From Lunularia cruciata (lineage: Eukaryota; Streptophyta; Marchantiopsida; Lunulariales; Lunulariaceae): a stretch of 64,000 nt of DNA. The translations under genes and the position numbers were made by a program. The DNA is taken from NCBI GenBank assembly GCA_948567375.1, contig OX419759.1, positions 53,720,593 to 53,784,592 on the forward strand, in the 5' to 3' direction. This document shows positions 10,494-21,950 of the stretch, one piece after another. The notes beneath the pieces are model-generated. The model ran no database searches, was not told where the DNA came from, and saw only the letters and a program-made list of their open reading frames with translations. How positions within the stretch are numbered: the stretch's first letter is position 1; each line of letters opens with the position of its first letter.

Positions 10494-13400
10494 ATGATGA
10501 GAAGGAGAGTTTTGCCAGGAGAAAAGATTGAGCTTCTTGATTGCGGCCCTGCTCTTTGCGGAGACGGAGAAGGATGGAACCTCGTCTGCAATGAAAAATC
10601 ATTCTTGTCGAGTTTTGTTAGAGAAGATAGGAGTGTATGTTCAAGTCAAGAGGAACTTTTCCAGCCTAGTTTTGTCAGTCATGGGAGAGGCGAAGATTTG
10701 AGCCGAGGCATTCGTCTTCAAGGGATCATTGCCATGACTAGGAAGAGAGCTTTCACTCGAGACGAGCACGTCCCCTGTCCACGCAAAAAGTTGATGACTA
10801 TACCGGTGGTGTCTACTGGACGAGTGGGCTTGACATGCGACGCCTTCAGTGACCAAGAGCTTGACAATTCTCTTGATGCAGTTCCTTCGATTCTCACAGA
10901 GAGTCAAGCAGGATTTCTGGATGAGAGGACGTCGAGTTTTGAGGTCGACGGTCCCCTCCTGGATCTTGACTCCCCGACGAATCAGGTCCAGCTCTGAACA
11001 CCAATGTCCCGCACTAGTCGTGCCCACGATTTTCTTTGTCAACGATTTGAATTTCAGGTTTTTGAAGGAAGTGATGCCAAATTTGCGAACGAATGATATT
11101 TTCGTAATTTTATTAGGATACACACTCGAAATTTCAGAGATGTACATAGACCTCGTTGTTTTTAAGAATCTATCTTCAACGAAATAAATAGCTAGAATCA
11201 TCAATTTAGTGTCTCCATATTACACAAATAACAATTTCCAATGATTCCCCTCACTACTGCTGAACATCGATGAAGTCTGCAGACAAAATAACATTAAATT
11301 TGGTAAGTCTGCTGTCATTTGCGTTCTTTCTTTGCACTGAATTTCAAACTTTCACGTCACCGAAGAGTAAGGGTCGCTGAAATAGTTTCGAGCCTGATAT
11401 GAATTGGATTTTCTCCTCTGGTAAAACTCAGTTTAACTGCTTGTGAATTACAATATTGGGAAATACCTGATCGGGAAATAGCCTTGAACAAGATGTGAGA
11501 GGATGTTACAAACGTTCAAGCATGCCACGTGCCACTCGTAGCGGACTGGTAGAAGCGAACTTCGGCTTAGATTGTGGATTGTCGATTGTGGATTTTGAAA
11601 TTGTCACAAGCACTTGAATATGAACGCGCGCTTCCAACGTAATTTTGATCCAAGCCATTCCTCAAGTCTCCTCTCTGTGTCTATCGGGGATCGTCTGCGT
11701 ACTATACAGCTCTACTAGGTATTCTGAGAGTTCTGTTTTATTTAATATCCCTATTTTCCAAGGGAAGAATTTCAAGTTTTCCTTAGGCAGTTGCTGCGGA
11801 AGGTCGACAAGCACTGATATATCGTCTAAAGGTAATTTATTTCACGCCGCACTCTTTGATCTCACCAACATACTTCCATACTAGTCTCCTTCTAAACATG
11901 CTCGCATACCAATCTCCTTACAAAATATTCTTATGTCAGGCAACATGTGCTTGTTTGCTTTAACTTGTAGTCTCGCTGGTGAGGGTTCCATTTGTCTCTC
12001 GCCCCTCTATCTTAGTTTGCTGCTTCACATCTGGGTATGTCGAATCTCAGATTGTTTCATCATCATACCAACAGGAATGCTACGTTCGACTTATCAAGTG
12101 AAACTGTAGAATTCGTAGTGGCACTTCGAGTTTCTACTAGTCGAGCAGCATGGATGCGAACCATCTAGCTTTAAATAACAAATCCCCTACTACGAAATTT
12201 GTCAGTGTTTTCTCCTCCTGATGGACAATTGTGATTGTAACAGTTGACGGAGAGCTTCATGGATTATGAATATTACATCATGGTTCATTCAGGTTTCAGA
12301 ACTAAACAACCTCACCAAGTTAGCTAAGCTGTGACGTGAAACATTGCTACCGTTACCTTTGAATTCATACTGAACCTATTGAGTGTTCACGCAGGCGGAG
12401 TGTCACAGCTGTAAACTGCCTATTCGTGAGAGCGAAGTCGTTGCGTGCTCCCACAAGGACTGTCTTCAGTCTTATCATCTTGCATGCACCAAAAGTTTGA
12501 GAGGCGGCATTTGGCGGAAGAAGAGTGTCTTCACATGCCCGCAGCATGTAAGACTCTACATCAAATTAGTAGATTTATGCTGCATCGTCAAAAAGTAGTG
12601 TGCAGGACCAGTAGAAAATAGTAAACAATTGTCCAAGAGCACTTTTTAGGAAGTTCTTTGTGGATGTGGATATGAACTCTTGCAGTCATTGTAATCAGAG
12701 TCTGACTTGTAATGCTACGGTCGCAGGTTTGCCATGCATGCGGAGGGCATCGCTCTGGAAGGCTATGGAGGTGCGAAAGATGCCCAACAGCAACACATGG
12801 GGTTTGTTGTCCTTGGCCGGAGGATATGACGCTTTTTGAAGACAGACCCGGCTGGGCAATCTGCTGGCGCCATGCCAGCGAAAGGAGGTTACCTTCCAAG
12901 CTCTCAACTCAAGTCCCTTCATATTTGGTAATTTCACTGTTGCTCGTATTTCATGTTTGTTTCCATCTAGTCTTGATCTCGGAGTACTCACAACTTATCC
13001 CACTCATTTCTTCATACTCCAGCGTTCTCCTTCTGTCAACTGAAGCTGCTGGGCAGCTAGTTGAGTTTCCTGGTATCAAGGAGGGTTGTGAGACTGATCA
13101 AAGGCCGGAAGGATTTTGAAAATCACGTCTCTTTTCTTGACCAGCATACGTGCTTGTTCTTCTGACACAGATCTGCTCCGCATTTGCAGCATACACAGCC
13201 CACGACGAACGTAAAGGTTAGAAACATTTCCGACTAAAGAGCTTTGCTAGTGGATATCGAAATGAAAACTAGACTTTATAATACAGTTGAGTTATTGGTA
13301 TGGGGACGATATTGTCTCTGTTCAAAGACTGAACTGTTTCTAACCTTTTCTACATCTACAGTTTCTGGTTAAAACTGTGACAAAGATTGTTCAAGTTTAT

Positions 13401-16400
13401 ATCGATTGAGATGCCTCATAAGCGATTCGTTCTGCGGGCCTGCTTTTGCTGAATGAGATGGTGAATATCCTTTATCACATGACCACGTTCTTTTTTCCAT
13501 TCCAATGAACTTCCTTGCTTGTGGTATATTTTACAGGATGTTTTCAAGCGGCTGCCTTTACGTGGTCTGATTGAAGAGTTTTCTATCAGTCTCGAGTTCC
13601 GGGATGAAGTGACCAAGAGTGACGAACCGCCGCCTTACACTCATATTAGACGCAGTATCCTTACCAGTCCCTATTGCAGTGAATTCTGTTGGGAAGCATG
13701 GCAGATTTTTGAACTAGTTTAATCTAAAACTTTCAACTACGATATCATATTCCTTGGAGATGGTTCGTCTATATTTTCCTGTCAGGCAGTCAATCTCCAT
13801 GTGGAGTCTATATTTTTGTGTCTGATCTTATTCTTGACTCCGACCTAGACGAATTCTTAATCAGAAAGAAACGGGACGATAGTGACGATGGAGTGGGTTG
13901 CAAATGTGGGGAGGACAATTCAGAATGTGGAGAAGACTGCGAATGCAGGTTTGTCTCTGCAAGTGAATATCTTTTACAATATAATTTACTCGTGTATGAT
14001 TCGTTTGGAATGCTCACATTTAAGGGATTTCAGTTAATGTATCTTTGCTCATATCATGGACACAGAAACTTGAGCATACCAATTTGATTATCCCTTCACA
14101 AAGTAAGCAAATGGAATGCAGAAGCTCTTTGAAGAACTGTGGTCCACATCCACGGATCCCTGTACTGGAGAATATGCAATTTAGTTATAAGGAACAAACT
14201 TTGAGTACCATGACAGAAATTGTACCTTCATGGACTGATTTTTCATGTGCACCTCCCCAGATACTTGAATTGTGCCTTGTAGGTTTGTCTGCCACTATCT
14301 CTCGTGACAAATGGATATCTGAAACCATGTATTAAATCCGTAATTGGCAACTATGTTTTCCGGAATCAGGATACAGTCGATGAGCTGCTCCAAAGACTGT
14401 GTGTGCAAGAAAGTGTGCACTAACAGACCTTATCGTAGGGAGAAGCGTATGAAGGTCGTCAAGGTGAGACAATGCTACCTGTTCTAAGACAGGTGTCTGT
14501 TCGTTCAATCTTGCACTGACCCTCTGCATCAGGCACTTCTAACCTCAACCTTCAGCTCACGACCGACGTTAAGCCTAGTTTTTATGCCCGGATTTGAGCC
14601 CAGTTTATATCTGTGCAACAGTAAAAAGCGAGGGGACTTGAGCTCAGTTCTCTATCTGTGTTGTAACTGAAGCCGAGAAGGTGGTGTTTGTCCACTCTAG
14701 TACTGTACTGTCCTGGAACACCGAAACTGCACCCTCGTGGAGTTTGAGGATCGACCTTGCATATATATATATATATGGATTATGTGATTCTCCAGTTGGT
14801 CGTTAAAGATAGGTGCATGAATGGGTAGGTTACAGTTGTGGTTGCTGAAATCATAGTAGGCTGCTGTTGTGGATTACTGAAACTGTACCATCATGGAGTT
14901 TTGAGTATTGATCTTGCAGATTCTTATAATGTTTATGGATTATGTGATCTCCAGTGGTTGGTTTAAGACAGGTTCATCAGTCGGCAGGTTACAGTTGTGG
15001 TTGCTGTAACTGTAGTGGACTGCATGTTATGTGCAATATTTATGGTTTTCCAAGCAATTAGTGTGATTGCTTTGAAGGCAAAAACTTTGATCATAAGATT
15101 TTTAATTTTAAAAGATCTGAGAGCATTTGATGATTGTGTTATTTATCCATCCAGACACTAAATTGTGGATGGGGGGCGGAGTCTGCGGAGCTGATTCTGA
15201 AGGGGGAGTTCATTATTGAATACATTGGTGAAGGTTAGTATTGTTGAACCTCGACAAAAATCTGGATGACTCTGTTTGTTTGTTCGTTAAGTTATGTAGG
15301 TTAGCTAGCAGAATCAAAGCAGAGCTTGTCAAGGCTTGACTTGATTGTCGTATGCTGTGGAAGAACTAATGTACTCGAGCTCCAGTACCCCTGATAGAAA
15401 CATCAGGAAGTATATCTGCTCTCGACCGATCCCAACGGAGCTTCTGGGCATTTAGACCATTTTCTTCGCGGCCTAGGGTGCAATTCAGAATAGTGCACTT
15501 TCTGCATATGTATTGGCATCTGCAGCATCCCTTAACTATAACATGTAGAACGGGTGGACAATGGGCCGCTCGCTTGCTCCGAAATAGAAGGGCCCGATGG
15601 ATATACCCCTTCTTTTCTAAGTAATATCTCCCCCCGTAAGCCTCTTCCTCTCTGGAAGTTTAAGTGGAATGCTCAAAGATCAATCCATCGTCTTTTACAT
15701 CTGCTGGGGCTGATTTATTCATCCAGAAGGTCAGGAAGGTGCCCTACCTAGAGGTGCTGGGAACAATATGCCAGTAGTTGGATAAGAAGGAATGCTTGAC
15801 ACGACCAGAGGAAGTAAATGCTGGTGCTGTAGCATCACCCAGTTGCACGTCAGCTAACTTCTTGGCAGGTACCTGCTCCACCTCTATTGACCAGGAACAG
15901 CCAACTCCATCCGTCCGTTGTACCTCTCCATAACGCCACTTTCCCTTTTCCTGATCTATCTGCCGTTGTCACTTGTGCATTTGCATGACGTTTCCCTTCC
16001 CATAACCTTTTTTGTGTCTTGGGACAACGAACATCTGACATGATGAGTTGAAAATGTTTTTGGATCTTGCAGTAATCAATGATGCAATGTGCGAGAAGCG
16101 CTTGTGGGCTATGAAAGGAAAGGGAATCAATAAGTTCTATATGTGCGAAATTATGAAGGATTTTATTATCGATGCAACTTTCAAAGGCAATTCTTCTCGT
16201 TTTCTTAACCATAGCTGCCAGCCTAACTGTAAGCTCGAAAAGTGGTAAGTACACTCACATCTGCCGTTCACGTTTACACGTCTTTTGAGGGTTCTGACTC
16301 AATAGCCACTGGATGCAGTACTCAAAACTAGTTTGTTTGTAATCTATTTTAACTTCGCGTACCATGAGCACTGAACGCTTGCTTCAAGTAGGAAGGACTT

Positions 16401-16833
16401 AAGAAGTTCCTCATTTGGTCTCAGGAGAGTTGATGGAGAGACACGAGCTGGTGTTTTCGCCCTTAGGGACATTGCGTTGGGAGAACCTTTGACTTATGAT
16501 TACAAGTAAGATCCTTCACTAATCATAATTCTCTGCTTCTGTTTTTCCTTTGGCATATTCTCGATTGAAAGAAATGTGAGCAAAGTAAATTGCTCTAGAA
16601 GGGCATATGAAGCGTATGCCAATCGACCAGGTGGCCTCAAACCCGTATTTCCTGTGAGCAGATATGTAGAGTTTGGTGCGAATGTGAAATGCTGTTGCGG
16701 TGCACCTAAATGCCGAGGGGCAATAGGTGAGAAACCATCGTCCAAACCATCCAAACCGTCGAAAGTTTATCTAGCTAGAAGCCTCAAGTGGGGCAAGAAA
16801 GGAGTTAGAGGAGGGATTGTTGTAGATGAGTGA
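10494..16833 (+). CDS. ASHR3: ASHR3/SDG4-like histone-lysine N-methyltransferase (PHD-like, AWS, SET), 11 exons
   Basis: Coding exons read from splice sites and homology: 10494-10985, 12395-12547, 12727-12912 (alternative donor 12927), 13190-13216, 13537-13654, 13849-13948, 14370-14463, 15155-15233, 16073-16244, 16425-16505, 16662-16833. All phases agree and give about 557 residues (562 with the longer exon 3). Exons 2-3 hold a Cys/His PHD-like pair (CHSCKLP...YHLACTKS...FTCPQH; VCHACGGH...WRCERCP). Exons 6-7 hold the Cys-rich AWS region (CKCGEDNSECGEDCECR; CSKDCVCKKVC). Exons 8-10 hold the SET domain: GWGAESAE, FIIEYIGE, RFLNHSCQPNC (cofactor-binding NHS) and the YDY motif. Exon 11 carries the post-SET-like CCCGAPKCRG. 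Domain order and flanking motifs match plant ASHR3, a nuclear histone H3 methyltransferase. The N-terminal 164 residues are not conserved, so the start (10494, or a later ATG such as 10735) is the weakest point. Confidence 0.88.
13190..13216 (+). other. ASHR3: 27-nt micro-exon of the ASHR3-like gene
   Basis: CATTTGCAG precedes it and GTTAGA follows. It reads HTQPTTNVK in phase 0 and supplies the linker between the CWRH-containing finger exon and the DVFKRLPL exon, where other plant ASHR3 proteins have a short linker before a VF-x-x-LPL block. A donor six bases earlier (GTAAAG) is also possible and keeps phase. Confidence 0.65.
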
Positions 16834-17613
16834 AGAGCCTGGGACCCTTCGAAGCAGATGGTAGGATTATGGCCACGAGAAATTTTGTTCAAAACCAGTT
16901 TAGACACGAGGGAGCAGACTGTCCTGAACCTTAAGAAATGAGATATGTTCACTTCGGTTATTGATGTATTATAAGTAGGGAGTCACCCTTGCCTTTCCAT
17001 AGCGGATATACAGAAACAGGGAATAACCCCTTTCTTCGGGTTGAAAAAATCCGGAAGTACGAAGGCGGCCGATCATTGCTTATCTTGGTTTTCTGTATTT
17101 TGATTGTGGAAAACTCCTAAACTCTGGATGCAAGGAGTTTGGCTGCCAAAGCTTCCACATGTTTAAGGGTCTGGGACCACGATCCTCTTGACAGACTCAT
17201 TTGGCGCGGAGACACGGCACGGCACGTAACGATCTCGCTTTGCTCTGAAGGGTCTGGAGTCGACTGCTTTGCTATTGGTCCAAAGGACACCTCCTTTACT
17301 TTATTGAAAAAGCGCCGAAGGCCGCGATGGCGGCTCCGTACAGAGTAAAAGGCACTGCGTGGTTCTCGGCGTATTTAAAGGGTTGATTTCTGCTCAGGAG
17401 TCCTATCCTAGTTTACATATTAAATATAAACCACAAAACAGAGTTTCTCTATTGTGTATAATCTTTAAGAATATCGCTAGACTAACATGGAAGAGCTGGG
17501 ATTTTTATCTTTCTCATATCCACCCAGCAACCTCGGCATGACTTAGTCCCAACCTCGAATGAATGAAGCGAGTCTAAAATAGTGGCAACTTAGCGTCAGT
17601 TAAGTATAGTTCA
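16834..17613. other. 3' flank of the ASHR3-like gene, no other gene recognised
   Basis: This probably begins with the 3' UTR. Several short A/T-rich possible polyadenylation signals exist but none stands out. Short ORFs have no recognisable content. Confidence 0.4.
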
Positions 17614-17751
17614 CAAACATCCTAGAAGGCTTTTATTATTGGGGCTTAGTCCCATGTTACCTTTTTTGTCTCTCCCTTGTACCGCTTGATGGGGTCTTCC
17701 CATCCTTCGTTTTTCCTACGCGGTCGCCTTTCTTCCAAACATCCTAGAAGG
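17614..17751 (-). mobile_element. Short retroposon with 16-bp target duplication
   Basis: CAAACATCCTAGAAGG occurs perfectly at 17614-17629 and 17736-17751 and brackets a 106-bp insert. On the minus strand the insert contains GACCGCGTAGG, ACGAAGGATGGGAAGA, GGGAGAGACAAAAAAGG and a tail AATAATAAAAG. A long perfect direct repeat plus an A-rich tail is what LINE-machinery retroposition leaves. Related inserts are at 61681-61792 and 62730-62816. Confidence 0.75.
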
Positions 17752-20164
17752 AATGTTGAGCATGATATCACGGTGTCCAACGTAATCTGATGTCCTGAAG
17801 TAGACAAACTTGTCGCTTTGTTCTTTGACGAAATGCACTGAATCCAAGTACTCGAATCAATACCGCTAAAGCTTGTGAGGGACGTGCATTTCTCAAGTCT
17901 GGAAGGAGAAAACTCCAGCCCTTCCACCTCTGCATTCTGAATGAACCATCCAATCTAATGACCGATCAGAAGAATCTGTTCATTCAGCTTTTTGAACTGA
18001 AAACCCCAATGAATTTGAATGATCACAAATTGAGGTTAGTTTCTTCAACAGATCAGTAATCATTTGAAGTGTTTATGCTGTGATCTCGAGAGACCGCGAT
18101 GAAAATGTCCTAAAGTGCCAGTTACCTATTTGTAACATGATACCGTCAGCACGAGTCAGTGTAACCCAAACCTGTGAAGATAGGGACACCCAAACAGGTC
18201 TCATTATAACGACTGGGTAGGGGCAGGCAGACAATGCTAGGTGGTCAACCCTCTTGCAAATCATGGAACGTGGACTTCGAATAGAGTGTAGTGTCGAATA
18301 ATGCACTAGTCACGTCAACAAGTGCGATATTATGTCAAATTAGCTGTACGTTGTCACACAATAAGACGCGACTTTCATGTAACTTGCTCATCCACTCCGC
18401 CAGAGAAAGCAATACAGTACACTCTTTCTTCTGTGAATACTCTCCAGATGTGGTTATAGTGATGCTATTCGTAATGAGAAGGATTGTTGTCTCGCACTAT
18501 CTCAACAGTTCCCAGATTTGGAGATTTGTATAACAATCGTGTATGATGCTGTATGTCACTGTTGTTCAAATTGGCCGGTAGGAAAATGATGAACATATTG
18601 ACTTTGCGCAGGATCCCTCTCAAGACAGGGAAACTAAGAACAACAGCATTTGTCCGATGTAAGATATGGAGAATTTTGACTCATCAATCCTTCCATTACT
18701 TATGTCAGGCACTCAAATCTGCTGGTACACTAACAGGTCTATCTGAGCGTGCACAGTCAACGTAAAATTTCTTGTACTTCACGATGATAATCGTTATCCA
18801 AATTTGAAAAGCAGGAGTTTCCGCTCACCATAACACGATAGAGTAATCCATGCTTTATTAGTGGCCAGTAATCGTGGTGGAATCGATATACTCACCTGGC
18901 AAGCAACCACGGAAGTCCACCCTCATCAACGATCAGAATACACATCTCAAATACATGAACTATCGTACCATAGCAACACTGGTTATGTAGGATATTGTAC
19001 GAGAAGAAGAGATCAAGCCCCTGGACTCTACAGTTTGATTGACCGAAGTGTGCTCTTTCCCTCCTGACGCCCGTACCATCGCCTTCAGCAGATTCGTAAA
19101 ACACGGCTATCATGAGCTGACTGACAAAACTCAGTATCAGGAACCTAACCTTCCGCCGATAGTGCAATCCACTTGAGAGTTGGAATTGATATACTTGACA
19201 GCAACATCAATTAACCATGATTCATCTTGCCTACTCGGGTACATGTTCTTTGTCCTCGTGAGAGCGAAGCTCAGACATAACTTTCAGCACTATTCTCCTG
19301 TGGCATGGACAACAATCCATAACTAATGGTACTACTGAGAGCACATCTCTTCATCTCATTCATTCCTCAGCTCTTAATTCTCTTCGAACAATCAGAAGTT
19401 CAAGAACCTAAGCCCGTCTTCGACAGAGAGAAATGGCTACTTTTATGGACATCCTAGTCGAAGAATCCACTACCACATGGGACTGTGCGAGTTACGGAAA
19501 TGGAAACTATCATCAGACTCTTCATGCAATCTTGTTGAAGCTCTTGCAACGTTCACGAATGTATTTCCAAGTGTTTTGAAACTATAACGTTAACTCCGTA
19601 ACGCTAATTTTCGTTGTGTTATGCACGGGAAAAAACTTTTCCTTGTGTTCCCCAGAGTTTATATTAAATTGAACATTCTCATTTCGGATGAGAATGTTCA
19701 AATGAGATAGAGTTAGAATTTTATGAAACCATCTCTAATGGCTAGACGATGTGTTAAAGCATGTTCCATATGTCCTACAATAAATTTATCGATCTGTTTT
19801 ATTCACTTTTATGAAGATCTATTTTAATTGGAAATTCTGGCACCTATGCATACCGGACATATCTTATATCTTCGGTGGTTGATGGTTGATGGTTGATCCG
19901 TGACTTAATGCATGGTACTGCCCGCACAACACTCTCCCAATTTATTTACTTTGTCTTCTTAGAACTAGTAAGATTCAAATTGATATTAGTGAGCGTTTGC
20001 ACTCTTGTTCTCTTATCAACATCTCACTAAGGCGTATGTGCTGGATAGAGTTAGAATTTTTTCTTGTGGAGTGAAAGGATCCAAAGCTTTGCTTCACACC
20101 TCTCCATTAATTAAGCATTTTCAATTCACTTAGGAAGAGTTTACCACAACACCACTGCTACGCT
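17752..20164. other. Intergenic, no gene recognised
   Basis: About 2.4 kb with only short ORFs in all frames. A GGTTGATGGTTGATGGTTGAT triplication sits near 19873. No RNA gene, LTR or conserved protein segment is visible. The right edge is the truncated start of the LTR of element A. Confidence 0.4.
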
Positions 20165-21424
20165 AATTGTAGTGTCGTATCTAGATTGCTCGGATATTGG
20201 AGTTGGAGTGATAGGAGTTAGATTTATTTAAGCAGTTTCTCAGAGACTACTTTCCCGACGGTCAGATTTCGTGTTCGGTGTATTGACTTCACGGTGAAGT
20301 ACATCGTCACTTTGCATCGTCAAGTGTGCCGTCAGTGGAACCGTTAGGGTTTCAAACCTAGCTCGAGTCCAAGGGGTATACTTTTGAAGTGCAGCTCCAG
20401 AGAGCTCTCACTTCTCTCATGTTGAGCCTTCGAGTTCTTGGCTATGGTGGACAGAGGCCGGCAAGCATCACCTGGATTCTCTTAGCTAGAGTGGGTGTGG
20501 CTTGACTGTAATAAGTGCACAGTTGTTGGCAGTTTATAGAGTGACAGATCAAGTACTGATATGAGTTGAGTTGAGTTGAGAGTGGTAAACAATCTGATTA
20601 CATAAGAAAAGTGAAATCAAGGGGAAATTTGGTGCAGGAACTTTGAGTGTTGGTGGTATCTCCAAGCTTTGTGGATCGTTGGTAACTCAATTGAAGTTCA
20701 GTTTTTCCTTGGTGTGCAGAAGCTCGTTGCTTGATGGAGATTTGGCATTAAGGTAGATGATGTGCGGAAGCGTTGGTCAATTTTTGAGCACAGAAGGAGT
20801 AAATTTTGAGCAATGGTTGTGATTTTAAGCTCAAGAGGTGAAGGCATGACCAATTTGTTGCAAGTTGGGCTCAGAAAGTAAAATTGAAGGTGGAGTTGTG
20901 AAGCTATTCTCATGAATTTGTGATTTTGAGAAACCCATGTTTTCAATTTGGCTCGAGTGTAGAGTTAGCGGGGGATTTGGCGGTCAGCCAACTTTAAGGT
21001 TTACATAAGATTTTACGTCAAATTTTGGGCTGGATTTTATGTTAGATTTTGGCCAGATTTGGAAGAGTTTTGTTAGTTTGGAGGACTTTCATAAGTTTGG
21101 AGGAGTTTTGCCAAATTTTGGAAGAGGTTTGAAGTGGCAAGAAGAAAGGCCTCATTTGGTTGAATTTTGGCATTTAGAGGCTTCAAGGCATAGGGCTGTG
21201 GGCTATGAGAGGCTACAAAGGCCTAGAATGGCCAACAAGCAAGCTTGCTGGTGTGAGGCTAGCTAGTTTAGAGTAGATCTTGGTCATTGGTTGACAAAAT
21301 CTGCCTTTCTTGCTAGATTATGCGCAATAGGTTTTGACTTCTAGATCTCTCGTTCTTAGACTGGTGCCCTAGCCAACTAGTCCACCCTCACTTGTTGTCC
21401 TAATGACTGTGTCATTGTTATCTA
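20165..21424 (+). repeat. 5' LTR of element A, truncated at both ends
   Basis: Homologous to the minus-strand LTRs at 1001-1928 and 60516-61662 and to 31945-33238. It starts inside the LTR at TTGTAGTGTCGTATCTAGAT, lacking about 110 bp found before this point in the LTRs at 26543 and 59853. It contains the (TTGAG)n run at about 20562-20581. It ends at TATCTATACACC, where the family's protease coding sequence abruptly begins. Confidence 0.75.
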
Positions 21425-21429
21425 TACAC

Positions 21430-21950
21430 CATAGACAGTCTTGTTAGACTCTCGTGCACAACCCCTTATGTTGGGGAAGGCTGCAGTTGTTGGTCTGGAG
21501 TTATGGAAGACCAATGTGGAGAGGTTTCCATTTCAGATCCAAACATCTCTAGGTTTTGGTTTGATACAATACATCACACATGGGGAGCTTGTTGTCCAAG
21601 TTCAGCCTGGTCATCTGACTGATAGCTCGGTGGTGAGAGCTCAGGCTATTGCGACAATAGTTGAGTCATATGATGTGCTAGTTGGAGGAGCAATGTTATA
21701 CTCCATGGGTTTCAGTATTGACTATTGGGAGGAGACAACCTCCTATAGACCAGGTTGGCAGTCTGGTGAGAGATGGGTATGTTGTCTACCAGTACGCTTT
21801 AGTAGTGGCAATCCTGGCTCACTACAATTCAGGACCATGGCAACATCAGTTTTAGCTTTTAGTGGTGCAATTACTTGGCTTGGTGACTTGTTGGAGAGGA
21901 ACACCCATGTAGAGGATACTCCAGTACCAGAGGAGATCACTTGGATTTGG
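21430..21950 (+). pseudogene. Element A aspartic protease domain (5' truncated)
   Basis: Retropepsin-like domain of the polyprotein. The active-site block reads LLDSRAQPLMLGKAAVVG in translation, where copy F keeps LLDSGAQPLMLG, so the DSG triad has become DSR here. The domain continues through VRAQAIATIVESYDVLVGG and a conserved MGFSIDYWEE block. The linker that joins it to the methyltransferase in copies F and H (about 200 bp or more) is deleted near 21950, which also shifts the frame. Protease cleavage of the polyprotein would be its role in an intact element. Confidence 0.75.

Noticed and set aside
10641..11204. 187-codon minus-strand ORF opposite the first ASHR3 exon
   Set aside because: It overlaps the exon that splices in phase to conserved downstream exons and has no recognisable domain; treated as an antisense shadow.
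14045..14335. 96-codon plus-strand ORF between ASHR3 exons 6 and 7
   Set aside because: Exon 6 (ending ECR) joins in phase to exon 7 (IQSMSCSKDC), matching the known protein, so this lies within an intron.
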